Assembly (NCBI RefSeq): GCF_964275005.1
Contig: NC_092695.1
Span: forward strand, 15,205,697-15,269,696
DNA: 64,000 bases
Direction of reading: 5' to 3'
DNA from: Diadema setosum
Taxonomy: Eukaryota; Echinodermata; Echinoidea; Diadematoida; Diadematidae
Both the position numbers and the translations under genes were made by a program. Numbering within the stretch: the stretch's first letter is position 1; every line of letters begins with the position of its first letter. Shown here in pieces: positions 49,008-59,289 of this stretch. The notes under the pieces are model-generated. The model ran no database searches and had not been told where the DNA came from. It saw nothing but the letters and a program-made list of their open reading frames with translations.

Positions 49008-49464
49008 AATGCATGTAAAGCGATATCGACCGTAATGCATGCTTCGGATGTTGAACTACTATCGTAGCCACACTACCAGATGGCAACCAGCTGCATTCAA
49101 CCAGGGAGGTGCTCTTCCCACCTCCTTGATGCAACACAGTCTGTAGGGCCATGGACGTAGGCGTGAACGAGTGCACCATGCCGAGCGCGATACGACTCAC
49201 GTCGAGCTCCGCATGAGTTACCCAAAGATCTAGATAACAAACGAGTTCGTTAACAGCCTTGTACAAGTTTCAGTCGTAGGAATTGCAACGCATTTACCCT
49301 CTCCATATTGGCTCATATTTGCTCAGTTAGTATAATTCGTTTGCCTCCAGAAAAAAAAAAGGAACGGGTGTCGATTCCCATATTTTGCCATAATTTATGC
49401 AAGTACCGCCTTTAATCTAATGAACATTGCTTTAGATTAATGGTTCAGACCTATTAACCAAACA

Positions 49465-50190
49465 GCAGTTTTTGGACTGTAAAATGTCACAATTTTCAAG
49501 CTCGCTCGCTTCGGTCGCTCGCATTGAATCGTCATGCCATTCTCCTGATGTTGCTGCCGGGTAATTACCAGCAGTTGCGCTCGGTGCGCCCCCCCCCCCC
49601 TTATTTTTCAAAGCGAAAAAGATATAGCTACAAACGGCAGTTTTTGGACTGTGAAATGTCAAAATTTTCAAGCTCGCTCGCATTTAATCGTTAGGTCATT
49701 CTCCTGATGTTGCTGCCAGTAATTGTCAGCAGTTGCGCCCGGTGCGCCCCACCCCCCTTAATTTCCTAAGCGAAAAAATATAGCTACAAACTGCCGTTTT
49801 GGGACTGTACAATGTCAAAATTTTCAAGCTCGCTTGCTTCGCTCGCTCGCATTATATTAATCGCTATGCTATTCTCCTGATGTTGCTGCCGGGTAATTGC
49901 CAGCAGTTGCGCCCGGTGTCCCCCCCCCCCCTTAATTTTCAAAGCGAAAAAATGTAGCTACAAACGGCAGTTTTGGGACTGTAAAATGTCAACATTTTCA
50001 AACTCGCTCGCTTCGCTCGCTCGCATTTAATCGTTATGTCATTCTCCTATTGTTGCTGCCAGTATCAAATTGCCAGCAAATGCGCCCGGTGCGCCCCCCT
50101 TGATTTCCAAAGCGAAAAAAAAAAAATAGCTACAAACGGCCGCTTTTGGACTGTACAATGTCAAAATTTTCATGATCGCGTTCATGATCT
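49465..50190. repeat. Five tandem copies of a 155-175 bp unit
   Basis: GGCAGTTTTTGGACTGTAAA-like starts lie near 49465, 49637, 49792, 49967 and 50140. Each is followed by ATGTCAAAATTTTCAAGCTC, a GCTCGCTTCGCTCGC run, GTTGCTGCC and GCGCCCGGTGCGCC(C)n. The units are internally palindromic and non-coding. Confidence 0.85.
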
Positions 50191-50379
50191 TCAGTGTAAG
50201 AATTAAGACAAGAAGTTTCTCTCCCATTTTATAGGCAAAATTGTTCAATAATAATCTACATAAAATGTACTGCTACCTTAAACATGTTGGACTGTTTCAA
50301 GTCGATAGAACACGCAAAAAAAAAAATGAATCAAATTGCACCATTTACAACATCAATATGCAAAAAGTTCTCACTGTGG

Positions 50380-50740
50380 GAGGGGGAAACCCCCCTCCCA
50401 CACCCTCCCCCCTCGCTCGGATCGCTCCTTCGCATCTAATCGCTCCCCCTAAGATCAAATCCTGGCTACGCCGGTGATAGGCCCCACTATCTAGGCCTTC
50501 ACAGTGATGTCGCACAGGCGGAGCAAGAGCTGAAATACCACGATGTAGTCATTCAATTATCTATGAATATTTCTTTTTCTTACTTGTTTTTTATAGGAAA
50601 AAAATCCCAAATTTCACCAAAAGTGTGCACCAGATCGCTGAATTTGAGGTCTGAAAATGCCCAATTTTCCTCGTGTGGGAGGGGGATACCCCCCTCCCAC
50701 ACCCTCCCCCCGCTAGGCCGCTCCGCTCCCTCGCACAGAT
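50380..50740. repeat. Two copies of a GTGGGAGGGGG...CCCTCCCACACCC hairpin block
   Basis: Copies near 50379-50440 and 50673-50735 pair GGGAGGGGG with CCCCCTCCC and end in CTCGC words. Non-coding. Confidence 0.75.
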
Positions 50741-51217
50741 ATTCAAACTCAAAGTCCCTCCCCTACCCCCATCATTAAAACGGAACGATGCCCCTGTGGT
50801 GATTGATTTACTGACTTAAATCAAGAAAATTGAAGAATACAATTTATTAATAGCTACAGGAAAATATCTACTACGTTATTCAAGAAATGGATATCCTTAT
50901 TAGCATTTTATTGCATTTATTTGGGTATTATTCAGGGCTGCGCTACGTTTTTGAAAGTCGGCTGACAAGGAAAAACAAACAAACAAAAAGAAGAACAAAA
51001 AGTCGTCATATTTTTGCTGCCACTTCCCTCCCACTTTGCATGGAAAAGAGTGGGACATTTGATCCCTGTAAAGTGTGTGTGTGGGGGGCAAGCTTCCCCC
51101 CCCCCCCCCCGGGGCTGCGCCGGTCCGGTTATGGGCTTGTAATCGTGGTGATGGTGACTATCGCCAATCATCCCCCCCCCACTCCTCAGTACGGATTTAC
51201 GCCGTTGCAACAAGCCA

Positions 51218-52105
51218 GATGTGTTTGATCCAAAAGTCACTCATCATACACACGAGGAAGCGGATACCATCATTCCACTGCATGTACTGGATGCTATCTC
51301 AAGACCAACAGGTAATATCAGGGATATTGACATTTATTCCCCAGACACTGATGTCTTCATTTGCCTGATGGATCTTTGCTCCACGTACAGCACCGAGGGT
51401 CATATATGCTTCATCACCGGAAGAGGAAATGCCAAGCGTACAATTGACATTACAGAGAGATGTCGTGCAGTTGGATGCGCAAAGAGCAGAGGTCTCCTTG
51501 GTCTTCATGCCTTCAGCGGCGCAGATTGGGGTGGAAAATTTGCGGGCATATCAAAGAGCAGATGGATCAAGCACTATCTGAGCCTTGAGTCAGAATGTGA
51601 CATAGTCAATGCCTTCCAAATGTTGGATGAGGACAATTTCAACGTGGACAGTGTGTCATCTGTTTTGGAGGACTTTGTGTGCAAGATTTATGCCAAAAAC
51701 AGCAAAGCAACAAAAGTGAGTGAACTTAGATGGGAGCTATTCAGGGCAAAAAATCTTGAGGCAGAAAAGCTCCCGCCTACCCTCGGAGCCTTGATACCAC
51801 ACATCCAGAGAGCAAACTTGGTAGCCAGAGTCAACAAAGGGTACAAAGTTCCACAACCTAATGTGCCTCCACTACAGGGGAATGGATGGGAGGTGTCTCC
51901 AGAGGGTGTTCTCTGTGCAACTAAGTGTCTGGAGCTTCCTGCACCAAAGGCGGTCATGGAATTGGTCAAATGTTCGTGTCGCAAGGAATGCAAAAGTCAT
52001 TGTTCCTGCAAGAAGAACCTTCTGCCGTGCACAGCCCTGTGTAAGTGCTCTGACTGTGAAAACACACAGGACTATGACGTGAAGAGCCCAGAAGACGTTG
52101 ACTAG
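51218..52105 (+). CDS. Academ protein C-terminus: second half of the XPG/FEN-like nuclease and Cys-rich motif
   Basis: Counted from 51221: EEAD at residues 12-15, SPDTD at 40-44 and GLHAFSGAD ending at 102. These three acidic boxes correspond to the E-x-E, D-x-D and G-x-D metal-binding boxes of XPG/FEN nucleases. At residues 251-279 nine cysteines in CSC-x3-C-x3-CSC spacing and onward (to CKCSDC) form a zinc-binding, CXC-like domain, likely the Cys8-type finger noted in Academ proteins. The stop at 52103-52105 is followed by an untranslated stretch of about 130 bp. XPG-type enzymes cut branched DNA, so a role in processing transposition intermediates is plausible but inferred. Confidence 0.75.
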   Translation, partial: DVFDPKVTHHTHEEADTIIPLHVLDAISRPTGNIRDIDIYSPDTDVFICLMDLCSTYSTEGHICFITGRGNAKRTIDITERCRAVGCAKSRGLLGLHAFSGADWGGKFAGISKSRWIKHYLSLESECDIVNAFQMLDEDNFNVDSVSSVLEDFVCKIYAKNSKATKVSELRWELFRAKNLEAEKLPPTLGALIPHIQRANLVARVNKGYKVPQPNVPPLQGNGWEVSPEGVLCATKCLELPAPKAVMELVKCSCRKECKSHCSCKKNLLPCTALCKCSDCENTQDYDVKSPEDVD

Positions 52106-52239
52106 GTGACTATGAAGTTGTAAGAGTATGACAAATAGGGACTTTTGTTTTATTGAAACTCAGCAATTAAGCCATCTTAAGAAAAATTTCAGTCACTCAG
52201 TCTGTCAGTCTATAATGTCAATATGTCATAAGGAGGTAC

Positions 52240-52980
52240 TATTGGTAGTCATCGTAACAAGTAACTTTCCCAGGTTTAAGCCATATACCATGCCTTTAAA
52301 TGTTTCCCCACATGGCAGCCATTTTGTATTCCAACATGGAGGCATACTTACAATTAAGCAGTACCGTACTCATGACCTTGTGTCCAGTGAAGTGATATTT
52401 TAACATGAGCATGCCAACGTGCTCGCATTTGTGTTTTAACGTGCCTTCAACGCCAAATAGGGGTTGAATATCATGTGCTCTGGCAGCCATCTTGAATTTC
52501 AAGATGGCTGCCAGTCTGAATGACCTATCAAATACAGGATGTGCTTTTCTCAGAGAATGTTTGGCATCATAAATGTTGATATTCTTGTAGGTTTTAACCT
52601 TGTAAATTGCTTGTAACCTAAGATATGAGTCAAATTATGTTTATCTATGGCGGCCATTTTGAATTTCAAGATGGAGACCTATCAAAATGATCCACAATTT
52701 CATGAAAACATATGACAGGATGTCTGACATCATAAACATGTGTTTTGCCTCAAATTTGAACCTTCTGTTATGCTTGCAACATGAAATATGGGCCAAAATA
52801 CATTTCACCATGGCGGCCATTTTGAAATTCGAAATGGGGCCTGAAGACGTGGTCAAAAAAAAATGGAACCAAAGTTTTTTGGATTCAGCACCCCCAAATT
52901 GACCAAGTTAGCTAAAAAAAAATCAGTTTTGGCACGAAAATCTCACGGGATCCAATATTCTGACATAGTAGACTGTACTA
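52240..52980 (-). repeat. Right terminal region of the Academ element
   Basis: Inverse of the left terminal region. GGC(G/A)GCCAT(T/C)TTG motifs lie near 52314, 52482, 52649 and 52812 (spacing 163-168 bp). The outer about 150 bp match the left end. Confidence 0.8.
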
Positions 52981-53419
52981 ATAGTACGCCCTAACGCCGC
53001 ATTTTAACTTATATATATTTCTCGCGCTTCTGCATTGTTTATAGTATAGCGTACACCTATGAGAGAAAGATGAGTTTCCTGTCTCTCAGTCTTTGTCGCT
53101 CCGTTGTCACCAAATTCTGTGTTACCTTTTCTTTCTTTTTTTTTTAAATCTCAGATATTTAGCCTGGCATAAGGCCAAATAATGAACACTTCTATACATG
53201 GATGCACGTGTGTCGTTTCTTGGTTAAAACATAGATCATTTGACCACCTTACGTTCATTCTTTATTCGGAATACATGAAGGTTAGTTGATCACAATGAGA
53301 AGTCAACTATATCTTATTATTTGAACGTTCTCCTCTCTTTGAGTGCGTTTTATTGGTCTAATTGATACAGTTCTTCTAATTTACTGGTATAACTGCGCAT
53401 TTTAGATCAGTTTTGTGTG
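52981..53419 (+). repeat. Satellite block 5 and right edge of the array
   Basis: Starts at the ATAGTACGCCCTAACG phase interrupted at 41235 and runs through most of one unit to ATCAGTTTTGTGTG. It then gives way to T-rich and unrelated DNA. Confidence 0.95.
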
Positions 53420-54582
53420 TGTTTTGTTTTGTTTTGTTTTTCTTTTTTCTTTTTTTATGCAACCATAAAACAAACAAAACACACAATATAAACAATGTAC
53501 AAATGTCCAGCCCATAGCATTAAAAAGGGTTCAGTAAACAAGTCACATTAAACTATCTGCCATAATGGAATAACACAAGAAGATGAATGTCTATGAGATA
53601 TATGAAAATAGAGGATCAACCATTACAAAAGCATGGACCACTTCCTCAAATGACGTTGTAATTTACCTTTCTTTTGTGCTATAGCATATTCAGTTTTCTG
53701 TTTATACTTTACTAACGCCATAAATGCATCAAAATTCAAAGTTGAACCTTGAAATCATCATCTGATTATATTCGTTGGAAATTTGTTGAGGACGGACGTG
53801 TGCAGATCGAGCTCGCATACTCGTGATCTTTTTATCACCATTTACTGGATCCGTGCAGTCATTTTTATATCTTTGGAAAGTGGAAGTGATCCTCTTCAAC
53901 AAAGAATCATTGACTGTCAGTGTATCCTGTCTGATTTTCGTAAGTTACGTGTTTTATGTTTGATTTTTCGTCATCTTTTGGTCCTAGCTCTACATTATCG
54001 CGTTGATTCATAACAAACTTCGCGCATGCCCTGAGCGCGTCACTAGCAGAACCACGCAATATTAAAGCCCCAAAAAAGTTCTGGTACGCCTGCAAGAGTT
54101 GTCAAATTTTGCTCCAAAATGTGAACGTATGCCTAGAAAATGTGCGGAATAACGCTGTAATAACAAGATATTCGATGGGTAACGACGAAAATGGGAAATA
54201 TTAACAAAAAAGTTCAGTCTCAGAACTTACCCGAACGGGGTCAGGCTAGACTCGGACTCGGGGATAACTCGACCTCGCTTTGCTTGACGGCGGGATGAGT
54301 TGTATTGGTTGTTCCTCTGAATTGTACAGTGTGGTGTACTATGCATATGGGAGCGGCCTGTAAACTACATTGTAGCGTTCTGGCTACTCGCAGTAATGGT
54401 CCGAGTTGTTACAACGCGTGCATCAAAAACCTCTTTGGCGCGCATGCAAAATTAGTGTGCGCCTCTCAAGCAGCTCTAAAAACAATCAAAGACGCTTGAT
54501 AAACAACAACAAAAACTTCAAAGACCGCGCGTCTCAGCAACTGAGGTGATGTGCGTATACTAGTAATAGTATACAAATCAAA
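53420..54582. other. Gene-free stretch right of the satellite
   Basis: No gene recognised. It begins with TTTTG-type simple sequence facing AAAACAAACAAAAC. At 54482-54559 lies one copy of a block also found at 58114-58190. Confidence 0.4.
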
Positions 54583-57500
54583 CAGCGTGTTTCTACAGAA
54601 CCCCAAATTCCGGGTCTATCGGATTGTATCCGATAGAGGGGGCTGTAGAAACACACCAGTAACGGTTTCTTTCCGATGCAGATTCCGATACCGATTCCGC
54701 TTAACTTAACCGTCTAATGAGGTAGTTCTTTCCGGGGCAGTTTCCAGTGTCAGCGCTGTAGAAACACGCCAGGTTCAATAATCCGATACTGACCCGGAAG
54801 ACAATCACCAGTTTGACACACACGTGTACGGTAATGTGGCCATGACTTTTATGTTTTCGAAATTTGCATTCATGCTGCAGCGTTTTATCTAACGTTAGTT
54901 GGGTGTCTCCAACACGGCCGAGTATCAGGTTCTAACGTTACTAGTCACAATTTGCCTCAGATTTGACAAACTTGTAAAGAAAATACTCTAAATTTTAGCA
55001 TAAAGAAAAGACACACGAACAGGGGCAGTGGTGTTATTTTAACACCGTTGCGCTGTGATTTTAAAACCAAGGCAACTAACACTAGTAACAGTTCACGTTA
55101 GATTCGAGCTAGATCTACTAGACTACTCAGTCTAGAACCTATCGCTAGTTCTACGACTTAGTACGAGTACGACTATCTTGTTACATTCTATTGACAATAC
55201 TATACTACTACTAGCGCTAACAATACGTGTGAGATGCACATTGGGGTCTAAATAGATATTCTAGGCCTAATTAGTAATACTTTTTAGTTCGGAAAAGACA
55301 AACTCTAATCAAGTCTAGCACTAGCAAACTAGTAGTGTAGGGCCTATTAGTAGTGTTAGGGTTTGTTTTACGAACTTTTTGTCATTATTCTAGAGGTTCG
55401 TTACTAGGGTCTTTTATAGTTTGTTAATCCGACAAAGAATCAAATATGGATCTTGGTAGGGCCTATAAAAATACGTTTCGTTAGTCCGAAAATGAAAGGA
55501 AATTAAAACATTGATTTATCGAAACATTTAAAGCACATTTTGTCAATCCAATAAAGGAAAAAGTGAGTCCACTTGGGGTGTAACGTTAGATGTCTAGTTA
55601 ACGTTAGATTTAGAGGCAGGGTGCCTAACTAACAAACTGTAAAATCAACGCTATCTAACGATAACCGTTAACTGTTTTGTGAGGCATCCTAGCAACAGCT
55701 ACTTCTATTCTAAAATCTAACGTTGACTTGGAATATAACTAACGTTAACGTTACAGTTCTACTAGTGTAGTAGATGTTCCATAGACCCGAGTTTGTACCT
55801 GAATTAAATCCTACCTGCCCGAAGAAAGAGGTCTAGGCCTATTAACAGTTAACGTTAGCCCTAACGTTAGGCCTTTGTTCTAACGTTACTTATTCACACA
55901 CAGTCGATCCTTAGTTTAGTTGTAACGTTAGGCCGTTTGTGTTTAATACTCTTAACAGTTAGACTACTGCACACTTTTATTTGTTAAGTTAGAGTGGTTC
56001 TCTAGGTCTAGGGCCTAATTTAAAGGGGCCCTGAAATTCAAATGCATGTTGATTTGTGTTGATACTTTTAAGATACCCTCAAGTTCTCAACATCACTTTA
56101 TTGGTGAAACGAATATTCTAACGTTATAAACATTCCATTTATTTTTAACGACTTTTTCTTTTTTTATTCTTCAGATTACACTCTGGAGTTCTACTTGGCA
56201 ACGCCCATAAAAGAAACAACAACACACATTTCAAACTTACATGTTAGTTCTAACGGGCTAACAGCTAGATCTACTTTAAGACATTTCTAATCAATATTAT
56301 TCTAGAGATGACCTCATCTGTCAGTCATTGGTAAAGACTAAAGTACTGAAATATTTAACAAAATACATTAGATTTAGAATAACAGTTGCACCTTCCCTCG
56401 CCATGTTTTTTGTTAGTCCCAATGATATTATATGATAGAAACATGCAACTTCTAATCTAAGTTATGCTGGGTCGAAAGGAAGGTGCATTCCAAATGTCTT
56501 TTGTTAAACATTTCTCATTTTCTGTACTTCAGCAATGATTGACAGATGATGTCATCTTATATCAGAATAATACTTAGACTGGATCTAGTTCTAACTGTTA
56601 ACGTTAACGTTAAAACTATTGATTAACATGTTAGTTTTGAAGGTTTTTTTTTTGTGGGCGTTCCCAAGTAATCTCAAGAAAAATAGAAGAAAAAATGTTA
56701 AAAAGTAGTAAGCTAGAGCCTATGGAATGTTTCTTAGAACCCCCCTTGTAACAATGGAGATACATGTAGGACCCTATTTGTTTCACGGCAAAAGTGATGT
56801 TTTCAAATAAAATTGGATTTCAGGGCCCCTTTATCGTTAGTAATAGTAAAAGTACGTAGGCCTAGGCCTTTAATAACGTTAGAATCTAACGTTAGGCCTA
56901 ATGACAAGTAATGACTAATGTTATGTGGAAATCACTAACTAGTAACATGAATAGAAAGACTCTAGTCTAACAAGTAGAAGTAACATTAGAGCTAACAAGT
57001 TAGATAGTATCCAGTCGCAGTAGGCCTAACGACTCTAAGTTAGGCCCTATGGCCTATGAATTTTATGGGATCATCTAACAATTGTTAGATTATATAGATC
57101 TATCTATAACGTTACACCTAACTGTTAAAACGTGTAGGCCCTAATCTAAAATAATTTTTTATCTTAACTTAACGTTAAATGTTAGACTAGAAATATGCCT
57201 AACGTAGGGCCTAGCCCAACAGTTGAGTAGAGGTTCTAGAAAACAACTTCTACTCTAACTTGTTAGAACTAGTTAGAATCTAGATAGAACTTACAGAACT
57301 CAGACGCGACAGAAGTTGTGTCTCTGTGAACTGATGTTGTCTCGTCACATGTGATAATCCAGTTACAAAAATCCAATCTTAAAATCCGTGAATAATTGAC
57401 GAACCAAAGAATTGGTAGAAAACTAGTTTCTAACACTGTTAATCCATATAAACGCTGTGAAGAGCTAACGTTAGAGTAGGAGCCCTAACGTTAAGTTAGA

Positions 57501-57838
57501 TGAAAACAAATTCGTCCAGCAGCCGGTTGTAACTTGTATGTTGTACTTGTACCCACACTAGGCCGGCGCCGGGCCGGCCCAGGGCCGGCAGGCCCTGTGC
57601 TCAGTTTTGTTCAATCGGTGATCGCATCCGCATCATCAGTAGATGCTTGACCCGGGCTAGGGCCCACAATGCACCAGCCAACTTTCCAGACATCCGGTCA
57701 CACCTGCATTCAGGTGGAAAATCGGATTCAATCCGATTATGCGCTTTCTGTAGAAACAATCCGGTTCTGCGTTAGCGCACTGTTTGATTACGCGCTTGCA
57801 AATGCTAGGTCTATCGGATTCTCTGTAGAAACACGCTG
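54583..57838. mobile_element. 3.3 kb element with CAGCGTGTTTCTACAG inverted ends
   Basis: CAGCGTGTTTCTACAGA at 54583 is inverted at 57822-57838. Subterminal CTGTAGAAACA(C) motifs (54645, 54757, 57749) and CCGATA/TATCGG words are repeated near both ends. Most of the interior is AACGTTA/CTAGA word-rich DNA without a gene. The CAG...CTG ends recall hAT elements, but I cannot find an 8-bp duplication. Direct copies of another short repeat lie just outside both ends. Confidence 0.5.
55080..57500. repeat. AACGTTA/CTAGTA word-rich low-complexity stretch
   Basis: TAACGTTA-type and CTAG-type palindromic words recur throughout with no fixed period. No gene. A smoother segment (56030-56830) interrupts it. 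Confidence 0.6.
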
Positions 57839-58113
57839 AAAGATAGTAGAGATAATAAGATACGAAGGCGCGCGATAAAAATGGACACAAAATGGCTACC
57901 CTACATGACGATACAAAAGAGAGCTAAGTACAAACTCAGTACACCTAGAAACATCATTCATTTCCAAAGGTAGTGGTATTCTTATCACCTTAAAAAGATT
58001 TAAAAAATATAGTCGTAGCTTTTTTTCGATAAAGGGGATAATTTTGAAGAACGAGATTTTAGAGTAATAAGGATTATTTCGTGGAGGTTGAAATTTGGCA
58101 ACAACATGATCTC
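57839..58113. other. Gene-free spacer
   Basis: No feature recognised between the inverted-end element and the GC-rich hairpin block. Confidence 0.4.
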
Positions 58114-58260
58114 ACAATCAAAAACGCTTGATGAACAACAACAACATCTTCAACGACGCGCGTCTCAGGCAAAGACACACATCACCTGAGACGCGCTGTC
58201 CCTGAAGCCGCTGCTGTTGTTTATCTAGTGTCAAGACAGCGCGTCTCAGGTGATGTGCGT
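58114..58260. repeat. GCGCGTCTCAGG hairpin block, partly repeated at 54482-54559
   Basis: CACATCACCTGAGACGCGCT plus GTC (58178-58200) is a perfect 23-bp inverse of 58235-58257. The first part (ACGCTTGATGAACAACAACA, GCGCGTCTCAG) is a direct copy of 54488-54537. Confidence 0.8.
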
Positions 58261-58379
58261 AATACGCTTGAGGTCCGCGCGCTGTCCATTTGTTTTGTAC
58301 AGGATTAGCGCGCACTTTCGTGTCTTATTAGTTAAGCGTCTTTGATACAAATGATGCACAGGGTAGAGTGCGTTAAAGG

Positions 58380-58560
58380 TGCAATCACACATCGCCGGTT
58401 TAGATGGCGGTTCATGGCGGTTCTCAAACCGCCGTGAACCGTGTCCTAATGATGGCGGAAAGCACTTTGACTACGTTCTCAACACGTTCTGAACACGGAC
58501 CAAACGCGGATTGACGCGGTAGTAACACGGATCTCCCCGGAAGGTGGAGGAGTCCATACC
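58380..58560. repeat. GAACCGCC / AACACGGA word-rich end-like block
   Basis: GATGGCGGTTCATGGCGGTT and its inverse AACCGCCGTGAACC occur together, followed by repeated AACACG(G/T) words. It may be the end of a small DNA element; the partner end was not found. Confidence 0.4.
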
Positions 58561-59152
58561 AAGCCCGTGTATTTGGATGCAATCAGAGCCCTTTCACTTG
58601 TCCTCAATGGGTTTCAACAAGGAGCGTTTTGCTTTGTTAGGTAAACGCAATTTTAAAGAAATTATGAATCGTTGTAGTCCCCTATGTTTTACAGATTGAT
58701 ATTAGTGATGCAACAAGCAATTATCTTCAAGTTTCAACGTGCTTTCTCTCTTTCTCTTTTGATTCTTAAAATATCTGTATTAACTGTCATTAAAAAGACA
58801 TACATATCAAAGCAGATTCCAACATAGTTTCCAAAGTTTCCTGTTCATTTGCAGGTTTGTTAATCAAGTCGTCGGCATTACCACGAACCGACGCTATTTC
58901 GTTTTTGAGCGAAAATGCAGTTCTGAGAAAATCGCGTTTAAAGATCTCACAAGTTTTAGACAACGTTTTCAATGACTTTTCCTGTCTTGTGTGTGAAAAT
59001 TTTGACAGGGTGATGAGAGTGGAAGTTATTCTTCCTATCCATAGTGTAATTTTAGTGTGAATTCAAAAAATTTACGATATTTCTGTCTTCAAACTCACTG
59101 CGTCGGTTCGTAAATCCATCGTTTCTTGCGCGCACCATAGGTTATGTACTTA
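58561..59152. other. Gene-free stretch with short open frames on both strands
   Basis: Frames of 60-67 codons overlap on both strands (58790-58972 minus, 58857-59060 plus). Neither shows a recognisable domain or splice context, so I do not call a gene. Confidence 0.35.
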
Positions 59153-59210
59153 AGCGCGGGTCCCACGAACCGACGTAAGTTGTATTACGCCGGTTCGTGA
59201 GACCCGCGCT
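59153..59210. repeat. Near-perfect hairpin, 20-bp arms
   Basis: AGCGCGGGTCCCACGAACCG pairs with CGGTTCGTGAGACCCGCGCT with one mismatch, around an 18-base loop. Related ACGAACCGACGC words lie at 58879 and 59253. Confidence 0.85.
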
Positions 59211-59289
59211 GTAGGGCCTGTACAATAGGTAACGTGCAATACGCGTGTATCTACGAACCGTCGCTATTTCATTTTCGTATGTGTTTACA

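Larger units (their letters stand above)
47172..51207. mobile_element. 4.0 kb non-autonomous element inserted in the Academ gene (10-bp duplication)
   Basis: CAACAAGCCA occurs at 47162-47171 and again at 51208-51217. GGCGTAAATCC lies just inside the left end (47174) and its inverse GGATTTACGCC just inside the right end (51193-51203). A 9-10 bp duplication with short inverted ends suggests a Mutator-like element, though no transposase is present and a hAT relative is possible. The contents are G/C homopolymer-rich segments, internal repeats and a nested hAT-like element. The open frames inside are shadows of these repeats. Confidence 0.75.
41236..52980 (+). mobile_element. Academ-type DNA transposon interrupted by a 4 kb element
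   Basis: Long terminal inverted repeats (TAGTAGAGGCTACTATGT at the left, inverse of ACATAGTAGACTGTACTA at the right) flank a large transposase gene. ATA borders both sides (41233-41235, 52981-52983) inside one satellite CATAGTACG site, fitting the 3-4 bp duplications of Academ elements. The protein has zinc-binding motifs, a transposase core, an XPG/FEN-like nuclease and a Cys-rich C-terminus, the combination reported for Academ. Without the 4,046 bp of inserted DNA and duplication the element is about 7.7 kb. It carries one in-frame stop and one frameshift, plus the insertion. The Academ name is from memory of the family and was not checked by search. Confidence 0.75.

Noticed and set aside
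58790-59060. Opposing 60- and 67-codon frames as a host exon
   Set aside because: Plausible amino-acid mix, but no recognisable domain, no convincing splice sites, and both strands are open.
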